A stretch of 64,000 nt of DNA from Rhodoferax sp. WC2427 (GCF_040822085.1 NZ_CP162006.1:992001-1056000); one strand, 5' to 3'. Counted from the first letter of the stretch, positions 1 through 8,288 are shown. Numbers and translations are program-made. The notes: generated from the sequence alone by a model not told the origin.

Positions 1-1
1 G

Positions 2-151
2 AAGCACACCCAGTTGATCATCGACGTGATCGAGGGACATGGTGGCACCTTCTCGCTGGAGGGACCGGAAGGCAAGGCTTTCCACACCCGTTCACGCGTT
101 TTCACCGAGGCAGAGATGCAGGAGCTTTTCGGCGTATCCGGCCCCGCCTGA
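2..151 (+). CDS. C-terminal end of an unidentified protein (5' partial)
   Basis: An open frame enters from the left edge and stops at TGA 149-151, giving the last 49 residues of a protein. The end reads RVFTEAEMQELFGVSG and is hydrophilic, with no cysteine, membrane segment or repeat. It looks like coding DNA because the composition matches its neighbours and it stops 10 bp before the convergent ABC ATPase gene. I do not recognise the family from so short a piece. Its position next to the alcohol-oxidation island suggests, but does not show, a related role. Confidence 0.5.
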   Translation, partial: KHTQLIIDVIEGHGGTFSLEGPEGKAFHTRSRVFTEAEMQELFGVSGPA

Positions 152-161
152 AGCCGCTGCT

Positions 162-926
162 TCAGACCGCGTGCAGCGATGGGCAGAGCTGCAAAAAAGC
201 CTGCTCCAGATTGCGGGCCTGGGTCTGTTCGACCAAGGCCTTAGGCTGCCCATCAAACACCACCGCACCCTGGTCCAGCACGACCACCTGGTCGGCCTGC
301 TGGACTTCATCCACCAGGTGCGTGGCCCACAGAATGGCCACGCCTTCGACGCGCGCCAAATGTTCCACCGCGCCCATCAGCGCCTGCCGGGAGGCCGGAT
401 CCAGGCCCACGGTCGCTTCGTCCATCAGCAACAGCCTGGGCTTGTGCAGCAGCGCCCGGACCAATTCCACCTTGCGCCGACTGCCACCCGAGAGCGCACG
501 CACCGCAGTTTTGGCTTGGGCCTGCAGTCCGTGGCGTTCCAGTCCCTCGGAAATTCTGTGCAGCGCCGTTTTGCGGGGAATGCCATGCAAGTCGGTGTGG
601 AACAACAGATTGGCCTGCACGCTCAGGTCCAGGTCGAGTGACGATTGCTGGAACACCATCCCTAAGCAGGCGAGGGCACGGGTGGCCTGGGTGTGCATGT
701 CATGCCCGAGGATGGAGAGCTCGCCGCTGTCGGCCACGAACAACCCGCTCAGTATCTGCAGCAGCGTGGACTTGCCCGCGCCATTGGGCCCCAGCAGCGC
801 AACGAACTGCCCCGGCCGCAGACACAGATTGACGGCCTGCAAAGCCCGCTTGGAACCATAGGACTTGGAGATATTGCACGCCCGCAGAACCAGCGGCGTA
901 TCGGAGGCACAGGGTGGGGTTGTCAT
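162..926 (-). CDS. ABC transporter ATPase of a PQQ alcohol dehydrogenase-associated system
   Basis: This 254-residue nucleotide-binding subunit should energise a transporter in the inner membrane. Walker A GPNGAGKST is at about residues 46-54, the Q-loop FQQ at 92-94, the signature LSGGSRRKVEL near 145, Walker B LLLMDE at 165-170 and an H-loop histidine in WATHLVDE. The close spacing of features and the ABC-2 permease nearby point to the CcmA/NosF type of ATPase. The open frame extends upstream to 1052, but homology begins just after the ATG at 926, so I place the start there. It is divergent from the substrate-binding-like gene at 1081, with the island promoter between them. The family is known next to PQQ dehydrogenases (PedC-like genes). 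The transported substrate is unknown. Confidence 0.85.
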   Translation of the reverse strand: MTTPPCASDTPLVLRACNISKSYGSKRALQAVNLCLRPGQFVALLGPNGAGKSTLLQILSGLFVADSGELSILGHDMHTQATRALACLGMVFQQSSLDLDLSVQANLLFHTDLHGIPRKTALHRISEGLERHGLQAQAKTAVRALSGGSRRKVELVRALLHKPRLLLMDEATVGLDPASRQALMGAVEHLARVEGVAILWATHLVDEVQQADQVVVLDQGAVVFDGQPKALVEQTQARNLEQAFLQLCPSLHAV

Positions 927-1016
927 GGAGAGGGTCTTCGGTTGGGGGCGGTATAGCTGCCGGGTGACAACCCCCTCTGTCAAGCAAGTGTTGTTCCACG
1001 GCGGGCTTTCCCGGAG

Positions 1017-1031
1017 TGGCATTTTTCTTGC
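1017..1031 (+). promoter_or_regulatory. sigma-54 promoter of the ABC/NosR-like/ApbE operon
   Basis: TGGCAT, five bases, then TTGC puts the invariant GG (1018-1019) exactly 10 bp from GC (1030-1031), which is canonical -24/-12 spacing. Transcription should start near 1042, leaving a leader of about 40 nt before the ATG at 1081. A sigma-54 activator is encoded in the same island. The assignment rests on motif and spacing only. Confidence 0.75.
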
Positions 1032-1047
1032 GGTTGCAGGCGTGCAT

Positions 1048-1062
1048 GTCACATTCTGTGAC
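1048..1062 (+). promoter_or_regulatory. perfect 6-3-6 palindrome just downstream of the predicted start site
   Basis: GTCACA-TTC-TGTGAC is a perfect inverted repeat lying about +6 to +20 relative to the sigma-54 start predicted from the motif at 1017-1031. That position would suit a repressor operator or an mRNA hairpin. I found no second copy near the other two sigma-54 promoters, so its role is unassigned. Confidence 0.4.
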
Positions 1063-1080
1063 GCATAAAAAGAGAAGCCG

Positions 1081-2283
1081 ATGGAGACAAAAACTTGCGT
1101 GAAACGCCGTCTGGCGCGGGCTGCCGGAGGGCTGTTGCTGCTGGCCTGCCAATGGGCCGTTGCCGCACCCTGGACCGTGGCCGTGGTGGGATTGGTGGAT
1201 GACGCACGCTACCATGCCCGCCAGCTGGAGCATGCCTATCCCGACCATCCGGCAGGGCGGCCGGACGATGCCGCGCGTGTGGCGCTGCTTGATTCCGAGT
1301 CGGAGCTGGAGGCTGCGGGCCAGCGCCTGCAGGTCAAGGTCTTCATGGCCAGCAATGCAACCGATCTGCCACGCGTGATGGCCGAGCTCAAGGCCGCCAA
1401 GATCCAGCATGTGCTGCTGGATCTGCCCGATGCGGAGCTGCAGCAGATCGCCAGCACTGCCGCCGTGGGGCCCGACGCGCCTATTTTGTTCAACATCGGC
1501 TCGCCCTCGGATGTCTTGCGCGGCACTGCCTGCGCGCTGGCGATGCTGCACACGTATCCCAGTCGGCAGATGCTCAGCGATGCCCTGGTGCAGTACCTTG
1601 CCGCCCGGTCCTGGACCCAGGCGTTGGTGCTGTATGGGCAGGCTCCGCAAGACACCTTGCAGCTGGATGCCTTTGTGCGGTCGGCCAAACGTTATGGCTT
1701 GCGGATCCAAAAGACGGCGCAATTCAAGGTGTCGGGGGATCCACGCGAGCGCGACCTGAGCAATACCCGTCTGCTCACCAACGACAAGGGCTTTGATGTG
1801 GTGGTGGTGCTGGACAGCGAGGGCGAGTTTGCCCGCACGCTACCCTACACCACGCAATGGCCCCGGCCCGTGGTGGGCTCCAACGGGCTGACTGCCATGG
1901 CCTGGCATCCGCAGTGGGAGCGCAATGGCGGGCCGCAACTGTCGCGGCGGTTTTTTCGGTATGCGCACCGGCCCATGGCGGCACAGGATTGGGCAGCCTG
2001 GATAGCGGTCAAGTCCATCGTGGCCGTGCTGACCGAACAGCCCAAAGCCTCCGTGGCCGAGCAGCTCAAGCGGTTGCGCGGTGGGCAGGTGGCCGTGGAC
2101 GGCTACAAGGGGCCGCGCCTGTCGTTCCGGTCCTGGGACGGGCAATTGCGCCAACCCATCTTTCTCGGCCATGCCGATGGTGTCGCGGGCATTGCACCGT
2201 TCGACGGGGTACTGCATCCCACCGAAGTACTGGACACCCTGGGCGTGGACCAAAAGGAAAGCACATGCAAAAAGCAGCTGTGA
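1081..2283 (+). CDS. periplasmic ABC substrate-binding-like protein, PQQ dehydrogenase-associated
   Basis: This is a 400-residue exported protein. A basic N-terminus (KRRLARAAGG) followed by LLLLACQWAVAA is a signal peptide cleaved near AAPW. The rest has the alternating alpha/beta pattern of a type I periplasmic binding protein of the branched-chain amino acid/ABC family, although no ligand can be read from the sequence. The family recurs beside PQQ alcohol dehydrogenases. It is the first gene behind the sigma-54 promoter at 1017 and its last 19 bp overlap the permease gene, so the two are probably translationally coupled. A binding protein of this kind normally serves importers, whereas the partner permease is ABC-2 type. 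Confidence 0.8.
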   Translation: METKTCVKRRLARAAGGLLLLACQWAVAAPWTVAVVGLVDDARYHARQLEHAYPDHPAGRPDDAARVALLDSESELEAAGQRLQVKVFMASNATDLPRVMAELKAAKIQHVLLDLPDAELQQIASTAAVGPDAPILFNIGSPSDVLRGTACALAMLHTYPSRQMLSDALVQYLAARSWTQALVLYGQAPQDTLQLDAFVRSAKRYGLRIQKTAQFKVSGDPRERDLSNTRLLTNDKGFDVVVVLDSEGEFARTLPYTTQWPRPVVGSNGLTAMAWHPQWERNGGPQLSRRFFRYAHRPMAAQDWAAWIAVKSIVAVLTEQPKASVAEQLKRLRGGQVAVDGYKGPRLSFRSWDGQLRQPIFLGHADGVAGIAPFDGVLHPTEVLDTLGVDQKESTCKKQL

Positions 2284-3101
2284 TTGCGCCGGTGGGCACG
2301 CCCTTGATCCCGCACCTGGCGCGCGCCCTGCGTGCCGTGGTGGGGCGGGAGCTGCTGAAGTTCCTGCGCCAGCCCGCTCGCCTGGCATCGTCCCTGGTGC
2401 GGCCACTGCTGTGGTTCGTGGTGTTCTCGGCCGGGTTCCACAACGTGTTTGGCATTGCCATTATTCCGCCGTACGAGACCTACATCGAATACAAGGTCTA
2501 CATGCTGCCCGGCCTGCTCGGCATGATCGCGCTGTTCAACGGCATGCAGAGTTCGCTCTCCATGGTGTACGACCGCGAGATGGGCGTTATGCGCCTGCTG
2601 CTCACGGCACCGCTGGCGCGGGGCTGGCTGCTGGCCTTCAAGCTGGGTGCCGCAACGGTGCTGTCGCTGCTGCAGATGCTGGTCTTTCTGGTGATCGCCT
2701 GGTGCTTCGGGGTGGAAGCAGATGGCTGGGGCTGGCTCTGGGCGGTGCCGCCCATGGCCCTGGGGGCCGCCATGCTGGCCGCGCTGGGGCTGATGCTGTC
2801 GGTGTATGTCAAGCAATTGGAGAACTTTGCCGGTGCGATGAACTTTGTGATCTTCCCCATGTTCTTCATCAGCTCGGCCCTGTACCCGCTGTGGAAGCTG
2901 CAGGAGTCGGGTGCCCTGTGGCTGTTTGAACTGGCGCAGTTCAACCCGTTTACCCATGTGGTGGAACTGGTGCGCTTCGCCTTGCAGGGCCAGTTCAAGG
3001 GCGATTCTCTGGCGGTGGTGGCGGTGTGTGGCGTGGTGTTTTTTGCCCTGGCCTTGCGCGGCTATGACCCGCAGCGCGGCTGGATCCGGCAGCGCGGCTA
3101 G
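2265..3101 (+). CDS. ABC-2 type permease, PQQ dehydrogenase-associated
   Basis: This 278-residue inner-membrane protein has about six hydrophobic segments in the ABC-2 layout. An amphipathic start (VVGRELLKFLRQPARLASSLVRP) precedes the first segment, and a conserved LNPFT-like turn, here QFNPFTHVVELVR, lies near the C-terminus. The ATG at 2265 has AAAGGA 6-7 bp upstream and lies inside the preceding gene. Permeases of this type (NosY, CcmB, DrrB) usually export or help assemble periplasmic components. With the ATPase at 162-926 it would form the transporter, and the nearby dehydrogenase suggests a role in its maturation or in handling its substrate or toxic aldehyde product. Confidence 0.85.
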   Translation: MQKAAVIAPVGTPLIPHLARALRAVVGRELLKFLRQPARLASSLVRPLLWFVVFSAGFHNVFGIAIIPPYETYIEYKVYMLPGLLGMIALFNGMQSSLSMVYDREMGVMRLLLTAPLARGWLLAFKLGAATVLSLLQMLVFLVIAWCFGVEADGWGWLWAVPPMALGAAMLAALGLMLSVYVKQLENFAGAMNFVIFPMFFISSALYPLWKLQESGALWLFELAQFNPFTHVVELVRFALQGQFKGDSLAVVAVCGVVFFALALRGYDPQRGWIRQRG

Positions 3102-3103
3102 GG

Positions 3104-5254
3104 GTGGCTGGCATGAAGCTATTTGCGATCTTGTGGCTGATGTTGGGGCTGGTGTCAGGAGTGGATTTAGCGCAGGCGGGCACGATGGACCGCGCCGCCA
3201 TGGAAAAGGCCTTTCCGCCGCCACTCATCGTGGGGGAGAAGGACCGCGATCTGCCGGTGTGGCCGATTTTCAAGCAATCGGCCACCAGCACGCCCATCGT
3301 GGCCTATGCCTTCGAGTCCATCGACATGGTGGCGATTCCAGGTTTCTCGGGTACGCCTTTCAACCTGCTGGTGGCATTGGATACCGACGGCAAGTTCATG
3401 GATGTCAAAGTGTTGTCGCAGCACGAGCCGGTGTTTCTGGACGGGCTGGGCGAGAAGCCGCTGTTCAAGTTTGTTGAGCAATACACCCAGCTGTCCGTCA
3501 AGCAAAGCATCAAGATCGGCTCCAACCAGAGCGGTGCCGACAAGGCCACCAGCGCCAACGTGTACATCGATGGCGTGGCCAAAGCCACGGCATCGGTGCG
3601 CATACTCAACCAGAGCTTGCTGGCCGCATCGCTCAAGGTGGCGCGGGCCAAAATGGGCTATGGCGCAGGCAAGGACCCCGAGCTGATTGCCCGCATCCGC
3701 CCCGATGTTTTCACCGCCATGGACTGGGACGGCCTGCTGCGGGCCGGGCTGCTCACCCGGCATATCTTTCGCAACAGCGATGTCGAAAAGGCCTTCCAGG
3801 GGACGGTGGGCGAAGGGCTGGACCCCGAGGCCCTGGCCGCACCGGAGCAGAGCTTGCAGGAGCTGTACTTTGCCTACCTGGACGTGCCGTCGGTGGGGCG
3901 CAACCTGCTCAGTCCTGCGGACTGGGCGTACTTGCAAAAGCGCCTGGAGCCGGGCGACCATGCCTTGCTGGTGGTGGGCACAGGCCGCTATCCGGTACTG
4001 GGCGAGAACTTCATGCGCGGCACCGTGCCCGACCGTCTGACCCTGGGCCAGCAGGGTTTGCCGCTGGAAATGCGCGACCTGGACCTGGACGTCCGCCTGA
4101 AGTTGCCAGAGCCATTGGCGGACGCGCAAGTCAACGTCTTCCGGGTGATCGCTCCGGCAGGCCTGGACCCTGCCGCGCCGCTGGACTTTGCCTTGCTGGT
4201 CACGCGCAGCAAGGGCCAGATCTATCCCGAGGTGGTGCGCAAGGCACTCGCCTTCAGCGCCCAGTTGCCGGGCCGGTATGTCGAGGCCGCGGCAACCGAC
4301 GCCAAGACCTGGCGCAGCAGCTGGACCGGGCGCTGGCCCGAGCTGGGCGTCTTGCTCCTGGGCCTGGGCGTGCTGGCGTGGGCTTTGCGCGAACCCGCGT
4401 GGTTGGGTGCCAGCCAGCGCCGGTTGGATCTCTTTCGCACCGGCTATTTGCTGTTCACCCTGCTCTTTATCGGGTGGTATGCCCAGGGGCAGTTGTCGGT
4501 GGTGAACTTTGTGGCGCTGATCCAGGCCGTGCTGGCCCGGCAGAGTTTGGTGTTCTTTCTGTACGACCCGATGACGGTGCTGCTGTGGGCGTTCACGGCG
4601 GTGACCTTCTTTGTGTGGGGCCGGGGCACATTCTGCGGCTGGTTGTGCCCGTTCGGTGCCTTGCAGGAACTGGTCAGCAAGCTCAGCCAGCGGCTTGGCA
4701 TTCGGCAGGTGCGCGTCTCGACGCAGTGGGACGCCCGGTTGAAAAAGGTCAAGTATTTCATCCTGGCTGGCATCCTGTTGGCGGCCTGCGTGTCGGTGAC
4801 CTGGAGCGACAGGCTGGTGGAGGTCGAGCCCTTCAAGACCAGCATTACATTGAACTTCGTACGCGCCTGGCCGTTTGTGGTGTGGGCGCTGCTTACCGTC
4901 GGCTTGAGTGTCTTTTTCTACAAAGGCTTTTGTCGCTACCTCTGTCCCTTAGGCGCAGGCATGTCGGTGCTGGGTCGGTTGCGCCGGTTTGACTGGATCC
5001 AGCGGCGGGTGGAGTGCGGCCAGCCCTGCCAGCGCTGCCGCAGCGACTGCGCCTACCAGGCCATCGACAAGGCCGGAAAGGTCGACTACGGCGAGTGCTT
5101 CCAGTGCATGGACTGTGTGGTGGTCTACGAGAGCGAAGAGCTCTGTGTGCCCGTTTTCAACCGCAAGCGCAAGGCCACCAGCCAGCCGGTGATTCCCATC
5201 ATGGCACTTCCCCATTCCCGGCTCCAGCCTGCCGCCACAGGAGACACACCATGA
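3104..5254 (+). CDS. NosR-like membrane flavo-polyferredoxin
   Basis: This 716-residue protein has a signal peptide (about 1-26), a periplasmic FMN-binding domain, several membrane helices (about 413-600) and a cytoplasmic two-cluster ferredoxin tail. The likely covalent FMN attachment motif is IDGVAKATASVRI (155-167), with Thr162 as the candidate residue. Two CxxxCP motifs (C511/C515 and C610/C614) lie at the ends of helices. Clusters are C638, C642, C645, C649 and C665, C668, C671, C681. NosR and RnfD/G-type proteins of this design pass electrons between the quinone pool or cytoplasmic donors and periplasmic flavin. The stop overlaps the apbE start (ATGA), which fits flavinylation of this protein by ApbE. 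Its partner here is a quinoprotein rather than N2O reductase. Confidence 0.85.
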   Translation: MAGMKLFAILWLMLGLVSGVDLAQAGTMDRAAMEKAFPPPLIVGEKDRDLPVWPIFKQSATSTPIVAYAFESIDMVAIPGFSGTPFNLLVALDTDGKFMDVKVLSQHEPVFLDGLGEKPLFKFVEQYTQLSVKQSIKIGSNQSGADKATSANVYIDGVAKATASVRILNQSLLAASLKVARAKMGYGAGKDPELIARIRPDVFTAMDWDGLLRAGLLTRHIFRNSDVEKAFQGTVGEGLDPEALAAPEQSLQELYFAYLDVPSVGRNLLSPADWAYLQKRLEPGDHALLVVGTGRYPVLGENFMRGTVPDRLTLGQQGLPLEMRDLDLDVRLKLPEPLADAQVNVFRVIAPAGLDPAAPLDFALLVTRSKGQIYPEVVRKALAFSAQLPGRYVEAAATDAKTWRSSWTGRWPELGVLLLGLGVLAWALREPAWLGASQRRLDLFRTGYLLFTLLFIGWYAQGQLSVVNFVALIQAVLARQSLVFFLYDPMTVLLWAFTAVTFFVWGRGTFCGWLCPFGALQELVSKLSQRLGIRQVRVSTQWDARLKKVKYFILAGILLAACVSVTWSDRLVEVEPFKTSITLNFVRAWPFVVWALLTVGLSVFFYKGFCRYLCPLGAGMSVLGRLRRFDWIQRRVECGQPCQRCRSDCAYQAIDKAGKVDYGECFQCMDCVVVYESEELCVPVFNRKRKATSQPVIPIMALPHSRLQPAATGDTP

Positions 5255-6234
5255 AGCGCCGCACTTTTGTCCAGGCAGCGATCGGTCTGAGCGGTATGGG
5301 CCTGTCCCATGCGCGGCAGCAGGACGGCCTGCTGTGGCGAGAACGTACGTTGACAGGCTTGGGAACCACCATGGCGATCCGTGTGGGCCATTCGGACGCA
5401 GCTCTGGCCGAGCAGGCACTGGATGCAGCGCGGGACACCATCCGGCACGTGGAAGACCAGATGAGTTTGTACCGGAGCGACAGCGCGATCTGCCAGCTCA
5501 ACCGCACGGGCCGCCTGCACCATCCACACCCTGATTTGGTCAGGATATTGCAGGTGGCCCAGACAGTCTCGGCCCGCAGCCATGGCGCATTCGATGTGAC
5601 GGTGCAGCCGCTGTGGACGGCCTTCCAAACCGCCAGCCAACAGAGTCGGCTGCCGACACCGGACGAGGTGCGGCAGGCGCAGAACTTGGCCAACTGGAAG
5701 TTGCTGGATATCTCGCAAGATGCCATCACGCTGGGGCGCAAGGGAATGGGCATCACCCTCAATGGCATTGCCCAGGGCTTCGCGGCCGACTTGGTAGTGG
5801 CACGCCTGCAGGCGTTGGGCATCCGGCATGCCCTGATCGATACCGGGGAATGGGCCGCTCTGGGAACGCCAGTGCCCCACCGCGGCTGGACGTTGGGCGT
5901 GGCCGATCCCCGCGATGCGCGGGGGGTGCTGGCCCGTGTGGCCATGGATGGCCGCTGCGTGGCGACATCGGCAGACAACCAGTGCAGCTTCAGCCCCGAC
6001 TTCCAACACCACCACATCTTCGACCCTGCCACCGGTTATTCACCCGCTGGCCTGTCTTGCGTGGCGGTGCTGGCACCGAGTTGCGTGTTGGCCGATGCCT
6101 TGACCAAGGTGATGTTTGTGGCGGGTTTCAAGCAGTCCCTGCAACTGGCCAAGGTCTGGAATGTCGACGTACTGGTAGTGGATAAAAAAGGCGTCTGGCA
6201 GGCAACGCCAGGCGTCACACTGTTGCCGGCCTGA
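5251..6234 (+). CDS. apbE: FAD:protein FMN transferase
   Basis: This 327-residue periplasmic enzyme transfers FMN from FAD to a Ser/Thr of a target protein. MKRRTFVQAA at the N-terminus is a twin-arginine signal, fitting export of a folded flavin enzyme. Family motifs include the GITLNGIAQGFAAD region and HHHIFDPATGYSP near residue 250, and the late ALTKVMFVAG segment that contributes to the metal site. The start ATG 5251 overlaps the stop of the NosR-like gene and follows a GGAGACACACC ribosome site. That coupling makes the NosR-like protein its probable substrate, parallel to NosX/ApbE in nos clusters. Confidence 0.93.
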   Translation: MKRRTFVQAAIGLSGMGLSHARQQDGLLWRERTLTGLGTTMAIRVGHSDAALAEQALDAARDTIRHVEDQMSLYRSDSAICQLNRTGRLHHPHPDLVRILQVAQTVSARSHGAFDVTVQPLWTAFQTASQQSRLPTPDEVRQAQNLANWKLLDISQDAITLGRKGMGITLNGIAQGFAADLVVARLQALGIRHALIDTGEWAALGTPVPHRGWTLGVADPRDARGVLARVAMDGRCVATSADNQCSFSPDFQHHHIFDPATGYSPAGLSCVAVLAPSCVLADALTKVMFVAGFKQSLQLAKVWNVDVLVVDKKGVWQATPGVTLLPA

Positions 6235-6372
6235 GTGCGGTCATCCGGTCCATTGGCTCATATTGGAACAGTGTTGCAGGGTGCAGCAGACCGACTGAAC
6301 CCGCATTGAACACATGGCGCCATCGGCCCGCCATTTCCCCGCATCTGCGTCCGTAAATCCACACCCAACCAC

Positions 6373-6387
6373 TGGCATACATATTGC
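6373..6387 (+). promoter_or_regulatory. sigma-54 promoter of the quinoprotein dehydrogenase gene
   Basis: TGGCAT, five bases, then TTGC gives exact -24/-12 geometry (GG 6374-6375, GC 6386-6387). The predicted start is near 6398, about 97 nt before the GTG at 6495. Upstream, GGAACAGTGTTGC at about 6264-6276 is a near-palindrome (10 of 13 positions) and could be an activator site. This is the strongest of the three promoters by context, since the dehydrogenase is probably abundant. Confidence 0.78.
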
Positions 6388-6408
6388 GCAAATGCCATGC
6401 GGTTGATG

Positions 6409-6461
6409 GCTTTGCGGTCTGCAAAGCGGGAACCGATGTCACTGCCCCCACTGAGGCAGTG
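6409..6461 (+). promoter_or_regulatory. two hairpins in the leader of the dehydrogenase mRNA
   Basis: GCTTTGC-N5-GCAAAGC (6409-6427) and CACTGCC-N8-GGCAGTG (6440-6461) are perfect 7-bp stems lying in tandem between the predicted transcription start (about 6398) and the GTG start at 6495. Neither is followed by a T-run, so they are not terminators. They may stabilise the message or regulate its translation. Confidence 0.5.
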
Positions 6462-6494
6462 TTTCGCGCCAGCAAATAAACAGGAGACACGATT

Positions 6495-8216
6495 GTGAAA
6501 AGAAAACTTCTCGGCATACTCATGGCGGCGGCAGGCACGCAGCTGTCGGCACAGGTCACGGACGCGATGATTGCGGGCGACGCTACGCACCCGGAGTCCG
6601 TGCTGAGCTGGGGCATCGGCACCCAGGGCCAACGCTTCTCGCCCTTGACGACCATCAACACCGGCAACGTCAAGAACCTGGCACCCGTGTGGTCCATGTC
6701 CTTTGGGGGTGAGAAGCAACGTGGCCAGGAATCGCAGCCTCTGGTCTACAAGGGCAAGATGTTTGTCACGGCCTCGTACTCGCGCATTTTTGCGATCGAC
6801 GTGAAGACCGGCGAGAAGCTGTGGAAGTACGAGCACCGTTTGCCCGAAGGCATCATGCCCTGCTGCGATGTGGTGAACCGCGGCGCTGCGCTGTTTGACA
6901 ACCTGGTCATCTTCGGCACACTGGACGCGCAACTGGTGGCGCTGGACCAGAACACCGGCAAGGTGGTGTGGCGCGAAAAGATCGACGACTATTCTGCAGG
7001 CTATAGCTACACCGCCGCACCGCTGATTGCCGAAGGGCTGCTGTTGACTGGCGTGTCCGGTGGTGAGTTTGGTGTGGTGGGCCGCGTGGAAGCCCGCGAC
7101 CCCAAGACCGGCAAGATCGTCTGGAGCCGCCCTACGGTCGAAGGCCATATGGGCACCTTGAACGGCAAGGACAACGGCATCACTGGCACCACCAATGCCT
7201 CCTGGCCCGGCGAGACCTGGAAGACGGGCGGCGCTGCCACCTGGCTGGGCGGCACCTACGACGCGAAGACGGGCCTGGCCTACTTCGGCACCGGCAACCC
7301 TGGCCCCTGGAATAGCCATGTGCGCAAGGGCGACAACCTGTATTCCGCGTCCACCGTGGCCATTGATGTGAAGACCGGCAAGATCGTCTGGCACTACCAG
7401 GGCACCCCTAACGATGCCTGGGATTTTGACGGCGTCAACGAGTTCGTCACCTTTGACATGGATGGCAAACGCGTGGGCGGCAAGGCCGACCGCAATGGCT
7501 TCTTCTATGTGATCGATGCGACCGCCGGGACACTGCTCAATGCCTTCCCCTTCGTGAAGAAGACCACCTGGGCCACCAGTATCGACCTGAAGACCGGCCG
7601 GCCCAATTTCGATCCCGCCAACCGCCCCGGGGACCCGTCGGCAGAAGGTGGCGATGGCAAGAAGGGTGCTTCGGTATTTGCAGCGCCGGGCTTCCTGGGC
7701 GGCAAGAACCAGATGCCCATGGCCTACAGCCCGAAAACCAAGCTGTTCTATGTACCCACCAACGAGTGGGGCATGGAGATCTGGAACGAGCCCATCAGCT
7801 ACAAGAAGGGTGGCGCGTACCTGGGGGCTGGCTTCACGATCAAGCCATTATTTGAGGACCATATTGGCTCGTTGCGCGCCATCGATCCCAAGACCGGTAC
7901 GGTGGCCTGGGAAGTGAAAAACAGCGCGCCGCTGTGGGGCGGTGTGTTGACGACGGCGGGTGACCTGGTGTTCTGGGGCACGCCCGAAGGCTACCTCAAG
8001 GCCGCCGATGCGCGGACCGGCAAGGTGCTGTGGCAGTTCCAGACCGGCTCGGGCGTGGTGGCTCCTCCGATCACCTGGAAAGACGGCAACGACCAGTACG
8101 TGAGCGTGGTGTCGGGCTGGGGCGGTGCCGTACCGCTGTGGGGCGGTGAAGTGGCCAAGAAGGTCAACTTCCTGGAACAAGGCGGTTCGGTCTGGACCTT
8201 CAAGCTACCCAAGTAA
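6495..8216 (+). CDS. PQQ-dependent alcohol dehydrogenase, predicted lanthanide type
   Basis: This 573-residue periplasmic quinoprotein oxidises an alcohol and passes electrons to cytochrome c. A signal peptide ends near residue 20. The eight-bladed propeller shows repeated W-docking motifs such as [11 protein letters not shown] and [11 protein letters not shown]. The vicinal disulfide is C123-C124 (MPCCDV), and metal ligands are expected at E191 and N268. The catalytic aspartate is D310 in [10 protein letters not shown], and D312 two residues later is the extra acidic ligand typical of XoxF, ExaF and PedH lanthanide enzymes, where calcium enzymes carry Ala or Ser. It starts at GTG 6495 behind CAGGAGACACGATT. 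Ethanol, methanol or another short alcohol is possible; the sequence does not decide. Confidence 0.93.
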   Translation: MKRKLLGILMAAAGTQLSAQVTDAMIAGDATHPESVLSWGIGTQGQRFSPLTTINTGNVKNLAPVWSMSFGGEKQRGQESQPLVYKGKMFVTASYSRIFAIDVKTGEKLWKYEHRLPEGIMPCCDVVNRGAALFDNLVIFGTLDAQLVALDQNTGKVVWREKIDDYSAGYSYTAAPLIAEGLLLTGVSGGEFGVVGRVEARDPKTGKIVWSRPTVEGHMGTLNGKDNGITGTTNASWPGETWKTGGAATWLGGTYDAKTGLAYFGTGNPGPWNSHVRKGDNLYSASTVAIDVKTGKIVWHYQGTPNDAWDFDGVNEFVTFDMDGKRVGGKADRNGFFYVIDATAGTLLNAFPFVKKTTWATSIDLKTGRPNFDPANRPGDPSAEGGDGKKGASVFAAPGFLGGKNQMPMAYSPKTKLFYVPTNEWGMEIWNEPISYKKGGAYLGAGFTIKPLFEDHIGSLRAIDPKTGTVAWEVKNSAPLWGGVLTTAGDLVFWGTPEGYLKAADARTGKVLWQFQTGSGVVAPPITWKDGNDQYVSVVSGWGGAVPLWGGEVAKKVNFLEQGGSVWTFKLPK

Positions 8217-8227
8217 CTCTGCCCAGC

Positions 8228-8262
8228 GGTTCTGGCCAGACCCCATGGGCCTGGCCAGAACC
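8228..8262 (+). promoter_or_regulatory. intercistronic hairpin between dehydrogenase and cytochrome genes
   Basis: GGTTCTGGCCAG, an 11-nt loop, then CTGGCCAGAACC forms a perfect 12-bp stem in the 72-bp gap between the two cistrons. No T-run follows, so it is more likely an mRNA 3'-end stabiliser or processing site. Such a site would allow more dehydrogenase than cytochrome from one transcript. Confidence 0.55.
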
Positions 8263-8288
8263 CGGTTTAACCTTGATTGAATTGTTGT

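Noticed and set aside
8228-8262. Reading the intercistronic stem as a terminator
   Set aside because: There is no T-run and the downstream cytochrome gene lacks its own recognisable promoter in the short gap.
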